A stretch of DNA of 64,000 nt from Diaphorobacter caeni. Its GTDB lineage: Bacteria; Pseudomonadota; Gammaproteobacteria; Burkholderiales; Burkholderiaceae_C. Of this stretch, positions 34,192 to 43,802 are shown in pieces (within the stretch, counting starts at the first letter, position 1; every line of letters begins with the position of its first letter). The notes under the pieces were generated by a model. The model ran no database searches. It was not told the origin of the DNA and saw only the letters and a list, made by a program, of their open reading frames with translations. The position numbers were made by a program, and so were the translations under genes. The stretch covers positions 1 to 64,000 of the forward strand of contig NZ_JADKYZ010000007.1 of the NCBI RefSeq assembly GCF_015354245.1, written 5' to 3'.

Positions 34192-36393
34192 TCAGCGATT
34201 GACGTCGACCACGATGCGGCCTCGCACCTTGCCGGCCAGCAGGTCGTTCGCGAGCGGGATGACTTCGGAGAGCCCGATGAGGCGCGTGTTGCTGCCGAGC
34301 ACGCTCGCGGGCAGTTCCACCGCGAGGCGATCCCAGGCGGTCTGGCGGCGGGACATGGGCGCGTAGACGCTGTCCACGCCGATGAGCGAGACGCCGCGCA
34401 GAATGAACGGCGCTACCGAGGCGGGCAGGTCCATGCCCTGCGCCAGTCCGCAGGCCGCGACCACGCCGCCGTATCGCATGGTGGCCAGCACGTTGGCGAG
34501 CGTGTGGCTGCCCACGGCGTCGACCGCGCCCGCCCAGTTTTCCTTCTGCAGGGGCTTGCCCTGCGCGCTCAGCGCGTGGCGATCCATGACGGCGCTGGCG
34601 CCGAGCGCCTGCAGATGCGGCGCTTCTTCCATGCGTCCGGTCGATGCCGTCACCAGAAAGCCGAGGCGCGACAGCAGTGCGATGGCGATGCTGCCGACGC
34701 CGCCGTTCGCACCCGTCACCAGCACCGGGCCGGATTCGGGCGTGAGGCCGTGCGACTGCAGCGCCATCACGCAGAGCATGGCCGTGTAGCCCGCCGTGCC
34801 GATGGACATGGCCTGCTCGGCGCTCATGCCCGCAGGCAGGCGGATCAGCCAGTCTGCGCGCGTGGTCGCGTATTGCGACAGGCCGCCCCAGCTTACCTCG
34901 CCTGTGCCCCAGCCGTTGAGCAGCACCGCGTCGCCGGGTTGAAAGCGCGGGTCGGCGCTTTTCTCCACGACGCCCGCGAAGTCGATGCCCGGCACCATCG
35001 GGAACTTGCGCACCACGGGCGACTTGCCGGTGATGGCGAGCGCGTCCTTGTAGTTCATGGTCGAGTGGCTCACGCGCACCAGCACCTCGCCGTCGGGCAG
35101 ATCGGCCGGAGTCAGTGTGTCGAGCGCCGCGCCGTAGCTGCCACCGTCCGGCTTGGTGATGCGGATGGCGTTGAACTGCGCGAGCGGTGCCGCTGCGTCG
35201 GAGGCATTGGACGCCGTGGCCTGCTGCGCTCGGACGCTGCGCGCATGGCGCTGCGCAAGCGTGGCACCGAGCCGGTCGCGCATGATCTCGTTGGAGCCGT
35301 CGGCAAGGCACAGCGCCTTGGCCGCGAGCAGCTTGCGCGTGAGGCCTTCGCCATAGGCCATGCCGCGCGCGCCGAGCGCCTGAATGCAGGCGGCGATGGC
35401 GTCCAGCGTCTCATTGCCCGCGTAGAGCTTGGCCATGGCGGCGGCCTCCACCGCGTCCTCGCTGCCGCTGGTGATCAGGTCCGCCGCGCGCGTGATCAGC
35501 ATCTGCAGAATGCTCTCGGTCATTGACACCTCGGTCAGCGACCAGCGCAGCCCCTGCTGGTTGAGCACCGGCTGGCCGAACACCATGCGCGATGCCGCAT
35601 GCGCCGTGGCCTGCGTGAGCGCGCCGCGCAGCATGCCGGCGGCCATCGCGGCCACATGCACGCGCGCCTTGTTCACGCCCGCCATGGCCTGCTTGAAGCC
35701 CGAGCCCGGTGGATAGAGCACGTCGCTGTCGGCCGCGAAATAACCGTCGAGCGCAAAGCCGCCGATGCCGCCCATGGCGATGCCGTCCATGGGCCTGTCG
35801 GCCACGCGGCGGCATTGCGCGGAATCGATCCGAACGATGAAGCAGGCGATGCCCGCCGCGCCCTGGCTCGCGTCCGTCTGCGCGAAGACCAGCGCCAGTT
35901 CGCAGCCCTGCACGTTGGCGATCCACTGCTTGGCACCGGTGAGTCGCCAGCCGCCGTCCACTTTCGTCGCCGCCATGCCGATGGCCGCGAAGTCGCTGCC
36001 CGCGCCGTCCTCGGTCATCGCGGTACAGCCGATCAACTCGCCGCGCAGCATGGCGGGCACGTACTTGTCGCGCGCTTCGCGAGATCCGTTTTCGGCGATG
36101 CGCAGGATGGCGTTGTGGTGATTGATGAACCCGAAGGCAAAGCCGAAGTCCACGGCTGCAAGCGTCTGCGCGGCATCGATGCGTGCCTGGAACGGCAGGT
36201 CGAGACCGCCCATGCTGACGGGCACCTCGATGCCGCCCAAACCTTCGCGGCAGGCCTGGCGGATGGCGTCTCCAGCCCATTGCTGATCCTGCGAGGGATG
36301 TGCGGCAAGCGGTGCGACGACACGCTGCGCGAAGGTTTGCAGGGCGCTGACGAGTTCTGCGGTGTGGGCTGGGCGGGAGTTCTGTGATTCCAT
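34192..36393 (-). CDS. Fusion protein: acyl-CoA dehydrogenase plus AcuI-like acrylyl-CoA reductase
   Basis: One uninterrupted 733-residue frame joins two enzymes. Residues 1-385 are an acyl-CoA dehydrogenase (FAD fold: TAMTEDGAGSDFAAIG at 124-139, TGAKQWIANVQG, and LADGSNEIMRDRLG at 363-376, where D365 stands where many family members have the catalytic glutamate region). A linker at about 386-407 is rich in A/S/Q. Residues 408-733 are an MDR-family AcuI/YhdH protein (STMNYKDALAITGKSPVV, VPGIDFAGVV, NADPH loop VLVTGANGGVGS at 557-568, and C-terminal GKVRGRIVVDVNR). Both halves look complete. Start 36393 (MESQNSRPAHTAEL). Confidence 0.88.
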   Translation of the reverse strand: MESQNSRPAHTAELVSALQTFAQRVVAPLAAHPSQDQQWAGDAIRQACREGLGGIEVPVSMGGLDLPFQARIDAAQTLAAVDFGFAFGFINHHNAILRIAENGSREARDKYVPAMLRGELIGCTAMTEDGAGSDFAAIGMAATKVDGGWRLTGAKQWIANVQGCELALVFAQTDASQGAAGIACFIVRIDSAQCRRVADRPMDGIAMGGIGGFALDGYFAADSDVLYPPGSGFKQAMAGVNKARVHVAAMAAGMLRGALTQATAHAASRMVFGQPVLNQQGLRWSLTEVSMTESILQMLITRAADLITSGSEDAVEAAAMAKLYAGNETLDAIAACIQALGARGMAYGEGLTRKLLAAKALCLADGSNEIMRDRLGATLAQRHARSVRAQQATASNASDAAAPLAQFNAIRITKPDGGSYGAALDTLTPADLPDGEVLVRVSHSTMNYKDALAITGKSPVVRKFPMVPGIDFAGVVEKSADPRFQPGDAVLLNGWGTGEVSWGGLSQYATTRADWLIRLPAGMSAEQAMSIGTAGYTAMLCVMALQSHGLTPESGPVLVTGANGGVGSIAIALLSRLGFLVTASTGRMEEAPHLQALGASAVMDRHALSAQGKPLQKENWAGAVDAVGSHTLANVLATMRYGGVVAACGLAQGMDLPASVAPFILRGVSLIGVDSVYAPMSRRQTAWDRLAVELPASVLGSNTRLIGLSEVIPLANDLLAGKVRGRIVVDVNR

Positions 36394-36421
36394 TCTGGTG
36401 ATTCCTTGCGTGTGGGGCGCG

Positions 36422-37672
36422 TCAGGCGGCGGCGTTCTCTGTGGCGGACTTGGTAGCAGTTGTGGAGGTGTTTCCGGCAGCGGTGCCGGCCACGCGGATG
36501 GCACCCGTGCGTGCCAGCTCCTCCACCTTCTCGCGCGAGTATCCGGCCACGCGCTGCAGCACGTCGGCGGTGTCGTGGGCGAAGGCGGGCGGGTAGGGCA
36601 GATCGGGCATGTCCGCAAACTTGAACGGATTGCCGAGCAGCTTCACCGCATCGGCCGAGCCGGGGCGCGGCACGTCTTCAACCATTTGACGCGCGGCCGT
36701 CAGCGGATGGGCGAGGGCTTCCTCCACGTTGTGCACGAGCGCCGCCGGAACGCGTGCCTGCTTGAATATTTCCAGCCATTCGTCCGAGTTGCGCGTGGCG
36801 ATGGCGTCCCCGAGCGCACGGGTCAGCGCCTCGATGTTCTCGATGCGGCCAGCGCCGGTCGAGAAGCGGGCATCCTCGGGCAGATCGGGGCGACCGATGG
36901 TTTCGCAGAGCTTGCGCCAGAACGGCTCGCCGGTGGGAGCGAGCGCGAGCCACTTGCCGTCCTTGGCGAGATAGATGTCGCTCGGCGCGATCATCGCGTG
37001 GCGCGCTCCGGTGGCGCGTGGCAGCGGCCCGCCGGTGAGCCAGCCTTGCGCCTGCCAGGTCAGCATCGCGATCTGCGCGTCGAACAGCGAAACCTGCACC
37101 TGCTCGCCCTTGCCCGTGGTCTGCACCTTGGAGAGCGCGGCCGCGGTGCCGAGCGCAAGGTACAGGCCGCCCACCAGATCGGCCGCCTGGTAGCCGAAGC
37201 GCACCGGCTTGCCGCCTTCCTCGCCGGTGATGCTCATCACGCCGCTCATGGCTTGCAGCATCAGGTCGAACGCGGGCGCATCGGCCCATTCGCCCTGATC
37301 GTGAAGACCGATGAGCTGGCCCACGACGATGCGCGGGTTGATCGCGCTGAGCGTCTCGAAATCGAGCCCGAGCCGCTTGGGCACCGATGGCGCGAAGCCG
37401 TAGATCACCGCATCCGACTCGCGCACCAGATCGTCGAGCGCCTGCTTGCCCGCAGGCGATTTCAGATCGAGCGCGATGCTCTGCTTGCCGCGATTGACCG
37501 AGAGAAAGAACGGCGTGTCGCCCGAGTCGAGCACCGGCGGCACGCGGCGGGCGTAGTCGCCATCGAGCGCCTCGACTTTGATGACCTCCGCCCCCAGTTG
37601 CGCGAGCAGCTGGCCTGCGAACGGGCCGCCGAGAACCCAACTGAGATCGAGAATGCGTTTGCCTGAAAGCAT
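36422..37672 (-). CDS. CaiB/BaiF family III CoA-transferase
   Basis: The 416-residue enzyme moves CoA between organic acids via an acyl-enzyme. The catalytic aspartate is D136 in PAFDLMLQAMSG. Other signatures are the N-terminal RILDLSWVLGGPFAGQLLAQLGAEVIKVE and SVNRGKQSIALDLK. It is first in the operon with the dehydrogenase fusion and Bug receptor, and presumably activates their acid substrate. A C-terminal A/T-rich tail of about 25 residues is unusual and likely disordered. Confidence 0.93.
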   Translation of the reverse strand: MLSGKRILDLSWVLGGPFAGQLLAQLGAEVIKVEALDGDYARRVPPVLDSGDTPFFLSVNRGKQSIALDLKSPAGKQALDDLVRESDAVIYGFAPSVPKRLGLDFETLSAINPRIVVGQLIGLHDQGEWADAPAFDLMLQAMSGVMSITGEEGGKPVRFGYQAADLVGGLYLALGTAAALSKVQTTGKGEQVQVSLFDAQIAMLTWQAQGWLTGGPLPRATGARHAMIAPSDIYLAKDGKWLALAPTGEPFWRKLCETIGRPDLPEDARFSTGAGRIENIEALTRALGDAIATRNSDEWLEIFKQARVPAALVHNVEEALAHPLTAARQMVEDVPRPGSADAVKLLGNPFKFADMPDLPYPPAFAHDTADVLQRVAGYSREKVEELARTGAIRVAGTAAGNTSTTATKSATENAAA

Positions 37673-37794
37673 GAGTGACTGTCTCCGGAAGAAAATTTAT
37701 TCACATCGCTGTGCTGGATGGAAATTAAATCCACAGTTACTGCGCAAATCAAACGATATAAACTGGGGTGTCTTGTTAGTAAAACTCACACTGC
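37673..37794. promoter_or_regulatory. Divergent control region of LysR regulator and CoA-transferase operon
   Basis: This 122-base gap is clearly AT-richer than its flanks, with runs such as AAAATTTATT and GATATAAACT. It must hold both promoters and LysR binding sites of T-N11-A type, but several overlapping candidates exist and I do not pick one. Confidence 0.5.
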
Positions 37795-38679
37795 ATGTAC
37801 AAGCTTCCCCCGCTCACGTCGATCCGGGCCTTTGAGGCCGCAGGGCGCCTTTTGAGTTTTTCGCGCGCGGCGGATGAGCTGTCGGTGACGCATGGTGCGG
37901 TGAGCCACCAGATCAAGGCGCTGGAGGAGTGGGTGGGCGTGCCGCTGTTCCGCCGCCTCGGCAAGTCCATTGCGCTCACCGATCAGGGGCGGCTGTATCT
38001 CGACTCGATCAGCCCGGCGCTGGCCGCCATCGCTTCGGCCTCGCGCAGCATCAGCGCGCATGAAGTGCTGCGGGTGAATGCGCTGCCCACGTTCACCATG
38101 CGCTGGCTGTTTCCGCGCCTCGCGCAGTTCCGCGCGCTGCATCCGCACATTGAGGTGCAGATCAGCACCGGACTCGAGCCCATGAGCCGCCTGCCCGCCA
38201 ACATCGACGTGGTGATCCGCCGTGAGCCCCAGGACGTGACCGGCCTGCACAAGGCGCACGTGGTGTCGGAGACGGCGTTTCCGGTCTGCTCGCCAGGCCT
38301 GCTGGAGCATCTGCCGCTCGCGCAGATCGCCGATCTGCAGCACCACACCATCCTGCATTGCCCGGCGCGGCGCACGGCCTGGGACGAATGGCTGACCACC
38401 GTTCACCACAGCCGCGTGGTGCCCGCGCAGTCGCTCGAGCTCGAACATCTGTACTTCTGCCTGCAGGCGGCCATCGACGGCATCGGCGTGGCGATGGGCT
38501 ACTCGACGCTGGTCACCACCGACCTTGCGGCGGGGCGGCTGGTGGCACCGTTCGGCACAGAGGTGCTGCCCACGCCCGGCTACTTTCTGATCACCCGCGC
38601 GGAGCGCCAGCACGACCCGGTGGTGAAGACCTTCTCCGACTGGCTGCTCGCACAGGGGGCGGAGTTTGATGGCGGGTGA
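37795..38679 (+). CDS. LysR-family regulator, GcvA-like
   Basis: The 294-residue protein has an N-terminal winged helix (PPLTSIRAFEAAGRLLSFSRAADELSVTHGAVSHQIKALE) and a periplasmic-binding-like effector domain starting near 90. The GcvA subgroup pattern (LPTFTMRWLFPRLAQFRALHP, SGLEP-like strand) is visible. It is divergent from the CoA-transferase operon, which it probably controls in response to the acid or its CoA ester. Confidence 0.92.
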   Translation: MYKLPPLTSIRAFEAAGRLLSFSRAADELSVTHGAVSHQIKALEEWVGVPLFRRLGKSIALTDQGRLYLDSISPALAAIASASRSISAHEVLRVNALPTFTMRWLFPRLAQFRALHPHIEVQISTGLEPMSRLPANIDVVIRREPQDVTGLHKAHVVSETAFPVCSPGLLEHLPLAQIADLQHHTILHCPARRTAWDEWLTTVHHSRVVPAQSLELEHLYFCLQAAIDGIGVAMGYSTLVTTDLAAGRLVAPFGTEVLPTPGYFLITRAERQHDPVVKTFSDWLLAQGAEFDGG

Positions 38680-38845
38680 CAAGGCACCTTGAGTCGCTGG
38701 TTTGTTCATCGTCGAAACCAGTAAAAAAGTGAGCGCTTGCGAAAGGTGCTCTACACTGCAACCGATATTTTCTTGACCGACATCGTGGGCGCCATGTGGC
38801 GCATTGGCGTGCCGCAGCCCACTCCCATTGATGGATGCCTGCCGC

Positions 38846-41800
38846 ATGAATCTCATCGCTCAAGCCGTACTGTCCAGAACCCAGGGCCCCAACGAGCGCA
38901 TCAGCACGCTGCGCGTGGTGGCGCTGGACCAGCCCGAGGGCGGGGACTCCGCGCGCCATGTGGTCACGCTGCAGACCACGCATCTCAAGGCGGGAGTGGC
39001 CGTGAAGGTCGACGAGAGCACGCTGACCCCCATGCCGGTGGCGCTGACGCTTGCGCGGCAGCGGGCGCTGGGCTATCTGCAGCAGCGGCTCGCGGCGGGC
39101 GAGGTGCTGACGTCGCAGCAGGGCTTTGACGATGTGGTGGCGCAGGTCGTCTCGGCGGAGTCGTTCGCAACCACGACGGCAACCGCGACAGCAGTCGGCG
39201 CGGTGGAGTCGCCCGCGCAGGCCGGTGCCATCGCCGCGCTGTGCGCCAGGCTCGACGGCGGCGCGTGGCGTCGGCTGTCGGCCAAGCGGCAGGGCAGGCT
39301 TGTCTGGCGGCTGGCGGAATATGCCGACCCGGCGCGCGGCGGGCAGGTGCAGCAGTTGCTGTATTCGCAGGTGCCGCGTCTGATCGCGTTGCTCGAATCG
39401 GGCGACGATCTGCTCGATTACTGCCTTGCCTATCTGATCGGCCGCCTGGGCGATGGTGGCGCGGCGGTGGCGATGCAGGCGCTCGCCGAGCGCGGGCGCA
39501 GCGAGGCCACGCGCGACATCGCGCGGCAGGCCTGGCTGGCGCTGCTGGGCGCGGCGGAGCGCGACGCAGCGCTGGAACCGGTGCGCCAGATGTTTGCCGA
39601 TCACGACGATGTGGATTCGTTCGAAGGCCGTGCGCGGCGCAAGTCGTGTGCGCTGTCGGACGACGCCAGGCGGCTGCTGCAGCTCGATGAGCTCGGCCGC
39701 TTTGACGAGGCCATGGCGCGCGCGTCGCATCACGAGCTTGAACGTGTGGACCTGAGCAGCGATCTCTGGCCCGCCGTCAAGCGCATCTACAAACGTGCGG
39801 AGTGGCGGCACGACCATGCGACGCTGGCCCTGCTGCACGGCCGCTTCGATGGCCGCAAGTCCGCGCTCGCCCAATACCACCGCGAGACGGCGCTCTACAT
39901 GCGGCTGCGCGGCTGGCGGCATCTGCGGCGTCTGGCCGCTGCCGGGCACAGTCAGGCGCCCGGGCTCGCCGTGGCGTTGCTGCGGCGCATGGACGAGCTC
40001 TGCGCTCAAGCGCCTGCATCGCGCGGTCGCCTGCTGCCCGAGATGCAGTGGCTGCTTGCCGCGCGGCTGGTGCTGCCGCAATGGCCCGAGCTCCATGCCT
40101 CGCACCGCTCGTGGAGCTGGGGCGTGAGCACGCCGATCGACGTGGAGCGGCTCGCTCCCAATCGCGTCGATGGCCTTCAGGAAATGTGGAACGCGCACGC
40201 GCCGCAATTGCTGGCGCTTGTCGGCCAGAGCCAGTCGCGGCTGCTGCTCTGGTCGTTCACGCGCGCGCTCTCCGATCAGATGGACTTTCTGCTGCAGCGC
40301 GAGCCCGCGCAGATCGCCGCGCTGCTGCATCAGCGCTATGCGCCAGCCGCGGCGCTCGGCCTTTCGGTCGCGCAAAGGCACATGGCCGATCTGCGCGACG
40401 GCGAGGCGCTGCGGCCATGGCTGCTGGTGCTCGCGCAGTGCGGCGACGGGCCTGCGGCGGACTACCTGAGCGCCTGGCTCTCGCGCGACCGCGTGAGCGC
40501 GGCGGCGGATGCGGAGCTGATCGCCGCGCTGCTGATTTCTCCGGCCGCAGCGCTGCGCACGCAAGGCGTGGCGCTGCTGTCGTTTGCTGATGGAGCGGCC
40601 GTGGCGCTCGCGCTGCTGGCCGCGCTGCCGACGGTCGATGATTCCCATCCCGCTCTGGCCGAGATCCGCGACACCATCGTCTCGCTGTTTGCCGAGAACG
40701 CGCCGCTCGCAAGGCATGCGGCGGGCGTGCCGCCGTTGCCGCTGCTGCGCCTGCTCGAGCATTCGCTCACTCCGCTGGTGCAGATCGCCACCGCCTGGGT
40801 GCTGGTGCATCCCGCCGCGCTGCAGACGCTGCCCGCGAGCGCGCTGCGCAATCTGCTTGGCTCCGACGAGCCCGCACGCGTGGCCTGCGGCATCCGGCTG
40901 CTGGGCAGTCTGCCCGACGATGTGCTCTACGAACAGGCCGACGTGCTGGCCGAGTTTGCCGTGTCGCCGCACCGTGAATTGCGCTTGGCGGTGGCGCCCA
41001 TCATCACGCGGCTCGCCAAGGATGCACGCTGCAACGCGCGCATCGCCGAGCGTCTGCACGACGTGCTGTTCCGCGCCGAAGAAGGCGAGGGCGTGTACGA
41101 CGACGTGCTGGCCCTGCTGACCGGCCCGCTCAAGGAGGTCGCGCCCGCGCGCGACGCATCGGGCACGTGGCGTGCGCTGCAGGCGCGCGCGACCGGCGCG
41201 CAGCGCTACGGTGCATGGGCGCTCGAGTCGCTCGGGGACGATGCCTATACGCTGCGCCAGTGGTCCACGATCGCGCGGCATGCCGATACCGAGGTGCGCG
41301 CGCGCGGCCGCCGCAGTCTCGATGCGCGGCTCACGCCCATGGACGCGACCACGCCCGAGCAGGCCGAACAGCTGCTGCCGCTGGCCGATGCGCGTTTTGC
41401 GGACACGCAGGAGTACGCGCGCACCCTGTTCGGCGAGCGCCTGCCCGCATCCGCGCTGTCGCCGGAACTGCTGGTCGCGTGGGTCGATCATCCGCAGGTC
41501 TGGGTGCAGGCGCTGGGCCGACAGCGGCTCACGCAGCGCATGAGCGCGCCCGAGGCCAGCATGTGCCTCACGCGGCTGTCGCAGCATCCGAGCACCAGCG
41601 TGCAGCTGTTCGTGACGCAGTGGCTGCTTGGCCTGCCCGACGAATCGCCCACCGATCGCGCCGCGCGTCTTGCGGAGCTGCAGCCGTATTTTCTGGCGGT
41701 GCTCAGCCAGGTGCACCGCGCGCGTGCCAGCAAAACGCGGGTGCTGGGCTTTCTGCGCTCGCAGCTCGAATCGCCGCAGACGGCGGCGGTCGTCGCGGGC

Positions 41801-41989
41801 ATCTTCGCGCGCCAGGTGGTGAGCGCGAGTCTCGCCGATCAGCCCGACTACGTGGCCGGGCTGCGCGACATCGCGGACCGCCATCCTGAACTCGCACAGA
41901 GCTTCATGCAGCCCGTGGCGGCCGAGTCGCGCGTGCATGGCGTTGCAAGCACCGTTGCAAGCCCTGTCGCAACTTCTGTCGCTCACTGA
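38846..41989 (+). CDS. ARM/HEAT-repeat protein of retron (type XIII ARM component)
   Basis: This 1047-residue protein is built almost entirely of amphipathic helix pairs with L/A-rich repeats (for example DIARQAWLALLGAAERDAALEPV, ELRLAVAPIITRLAKDARCN, VQLFVTQWLLGLPDES), the solenoid pattern of ARM/HEAT proteins. No membrane segment or catalytic motif is seen. It is the first gene of a tight cluster with a SWIM protein and a retron reverse transcriptase, separated by only 8 bases from the former. In the type XIII retron scheme (ARM, WHSWIM, RT) it would be one of two effector or sensor subunits. The start is uncertain: ATG 38831 and ATG 38846 both lack a good ribosome site. Confidence 0.82.
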   Translation: MNLIAQAVLSRTQGPNERISTLRVVALDQPEGGDSARHVVTLQTTHLKAGVAVKVDESTLTPMPVALTLARQRALGYLQQRLAAGEVLTSQQGFDDVVAQVVSAESFATTTATATAVGAVESPAQAGAIAALCARLDGGAWRRLSAKRQGRLVWRLAEYADPARGGQVQQLLYSQVPRLIALLESGDDLLDYCLAYLIGRLGDGGAAVAMQALAERGRSEATRDIARQAWLALLGAAERDAALEPVRQMFADHDDVDSFEGRARRKSCALSDDARRLLQLDELGRFDEAMARASHHELERVDLSSDLWPAVKRIYKRAEWRHDHATLALLHGRFDGRKSALAQYHRETALYMRLRGWRHLRRLAAAGHSQAPGLAVALLRRMDELCAQAPASRGRLLPEMQWLLAARLVLPQWPELHASHRSWSWGVSTPIDVERLAPNRVDGLQEMWNAHAPQLLALVGQSQSRLLLWSFTRALSDQMDFLLQREPAQIAALLHQRYAPAAALGLSVAQRHMADLRDGEALRPWLLVLAQCGDGPAADYLSAWLSRDRVSAAADAELIAALLISPAAALRTQGVALLSFADGAAVALALLAALPTVDDSHPALAEIRDTIVSLFAENAPLARHAAGVPPLPLLRLLEHSLTPLVQIATAWVLVHPAALQTLPASALRNLLGSDEPARVACGIRLLGSLPDDVLYEQADVLAEFAVSPHRELRLAVAPIITRLAKDARCNARIAERLHDVLFRAEEGEGVYDDVLALLTGPLKEVAPARDASGTWRALQARATGAQRYGAWALESLGDDAYTLRQWSTIARHADTEVRARGRRSLDARLTPMDATTPEQAEQLLPLADARFADTQEYARTLFGERLPASALSPELLVAWVDHPQVWVQALGRQRLTQRMSAPEASMCLTRLSQHPSTSVQLFVTQWLLGLPDESPTDRAARLAELQPYFLAVLSQVHRARASKTRVLGFLRSQLESPQTAAVVAGIFARQVVSASLADQPDYVAGLRDIADRHPELAQSFMQPVAAESRVHGVASTVASPVATSVAH

Positions 41990-41997
41990 GGTCCGCA

Positions 41998-43746
41998 ATG
42001 GAATTCAAATACCAGTACTACGGCACGACCAGCGTCAGCGACACGGCAGCCTCCCAATCGTTCTCTTTCGCGCCCGATCTGCTCAGGCCGCCCACGCGTT
42101 TTGACGGTACCTTGAAGCGCGACGGCCTCGCCTATCTGCAGGTGCGCGAGGGGCTTTCGGCGCTGCACGACGTGGTGGTGAGCGACATGCGCACGCGCGG
42201 CCGCGACAAGTCTGCCTACCGCCAATGGCTGGCCGAGCACGAGTCCCAACTGCTTGCGGGCTTCATGGCTGACACCGGAAAGGCCGAGGAGCGCGCCAAG
42301 GAAATCCGCGCCGAACTCAAGACGATCTACGCGAGCAAGTCCAAGGCGCTCGCCCCGTTCTACAAGGCGCAGAAGCAGTACTTCGACTGGCTGTACCAGA
42401 ACAACCGTGACCTCTGGTATGTGCTCGACCCGGTGATCACCGTGCACCCTGACCGGCTGCTGTTCGAAGCGTTCAGCCAGGACGAATCGAGCTACTGCTC
42501 GGTCAGCATCCAGCACGCGGCGTTCGAGCATGCGGGCGAGATGCAGTGCGGCACGACCAACATCGACTACTCCGCGAGCCTCTACGAAGAGTTCCAGAAG
42601 ATCCGCAACTACAAGGACACGCGGCTGCAGCTCGATCCCTCGGGATTCGATGTGCAGACCGGCGACGATCCTGGCCTGCGCGAAGAAAAGATCGACCTGC
42701 CCGACAGCTGGCTGCGTGGTTTTCTGCAGGTCTCCAGCGCGATGGCGCTGCCCGCGACGGTGATCGATCTGCATGCGATGGATCTCTTCAACATCTGCGC
42801 GCAACTGCGCGGCCAGCGCGAGAAGCATGGTCCGCGCTCGATGCGCTTCGAGCTGCGCCCGAACGCCGCACCGGTCATCGTGTTCGAGCCGTGGGAAAAG
42901 CGCCTGGTCACCAAGCGCTCGCAAGTCGTGGGCGAGCCGCTCACATACGGCAAGACGATCCGCATGTGGGGACGGCGCAGGCTGCTCACGCTCGAGCGTC
43001 TGATTTCTCAGGCCACGCGTGTGCGCGTGCATCTGCTGGGCACGGGCATGCCGAGCTTCTGGGTGATCGACATGGGGCTGGTCACCGTCACGCTCGGCCT
43101 GTCGGGCTGGAGTGCGAACGACTGGGCCGCGAGTGCGCGCTTTCATCTGCTCGCGCCGCAGGCCGATGTGAAGGATGCGGACATCAAGGCCGTGGGCGAC
43201 AACCTGCAATCCCGCTGGCAGGCCACGGCGCAGGAGCTCGCGACGGCGACTGGCCTGTCGAGTGCGCAGGTGCACACCGCGATGACCAGCTGGATGCACG
43301 CGGGCCGCGCGGTCTACGACCTTTCTGCCGAGCGCTATGCATGGCGCGAGCTGCTGCGCGAGCCGCTCACCGCCGACCAGGTGCTGGTGCCCGCATCGCC
43401 CGAGGAAGAGGCCGCGCTCGCGCTGATCCGCGAGCACAAGGTGCCGATGCCGTCGCTCGACTATGCCGAGGGCCATACCCGCATCCGCGGAAAGATCGCG
43501 CGCGGCAATGACGCCAAGCGCTATTTTGAAACCCAGCTGGAACTGAACGCCGACGAGCAGATGACCGACGCGACCTGCACCTGCAATCACTTTCAGCAGC
43601 ACAGGCTTTATCAGGGCCCTTGTCAGCACATCGTCGCGCTGCGCCTGATGGCCCAGCCCGAGCTCGACGCGAATCGCACGCACGCCAAGCATGCGGCGCA
43701 AACGGCCAGCGACAAGACGACCACGAGCCAGGGAGAAACCGCGTGA
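41998..43746 (+). CDS. SWIM zinc-finger protein of retron (type XIII WHSWIM component)
   Basis: The 582-residue protein carries a SWIM zinc finger near its end: C527-x-C529-x12-C542-x-H544 in the segment CTCNHFQQHRLYQGPCQHI. The N-terminal 300 residues are mixed helix and strand of unknown fold, with a long charged helix at about 90-130. The region before the finger (about 400-500) could hold a winged helix. SWIM fingers bind DNA or protein. It follows the ARM gene by 8 bases and precedes the retron RNA by 56 bases, so it is part of the same operon and probably of the toxic effector complex. Confidence 0.83.
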   Translation: MEFKYQYYGTTSVSDTAASQSFSFAPDLLRPPTRFDGTLKRDGLAYLQVREGLSALHDVVVSDMRTRGRDKSAYRQWLAEHESQLLAGFMADTGKAEERAKEIRAELKTIYASKSKALAPFYKAQKQYFDWLYQNNRDLWYVLDPVITVHPDRLLFEAFSQDESSYCSVSIQHAAFEHAGEMQCGTTNIDYSASLYEEFQKIRNYKDTRLQLDPSGFDVQTGDDPGLREEKIDLPDSWLRGFLQVSSAMALPATVIDLHAMDLFNICAQLRGQREKHGPRSMRFELRPNAAPVIVFEPWEKRLVTKRSQVVGEPLTYGKTIRMWGRRRLLTLERLISQATRVRVHLLGTGMPSFWVIDMGLVTVTLGLSGWSANDWAASARFHLLAPQADVKDADIKAVGDNLQSRWQATAQELATATGLSSAQVHTAMTSWMHAGRAVYDLSAERYAWRELLREPLTADQVLVPASPEEEAALALIREHKVPMPSLDYAEGHTRIRGKIARGNDAKRYFETQLELNADEQMTDATCTCNHFQQHRLYQGPCQHIVALRLMAQPELDANRTHAKHAAQTASDKTTTSQGETA

Positions 43747-43802
43747 GGATGAACATCGATTTTTTCACCCCTTTTTCTTTGGTTTCCACTAAACTCTTTT
43801 CT

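Noticed and set aside
33164-35311. One long reverse-strand protein of 715 residues ending as the Bug receptor
   Set aside because: The part before 34132 is out of frame with the AcuI domain it overlaps; the receptor has its own signal peptide and ribosome site at 34132.
38591-41998. Reverse-strand frame of 1135 codons opposite the ARM gene
   Set aside because: It is an antisense shadow of a GC-rich gene: low-complexity R/A/H composition, no family features and no ribosome site.
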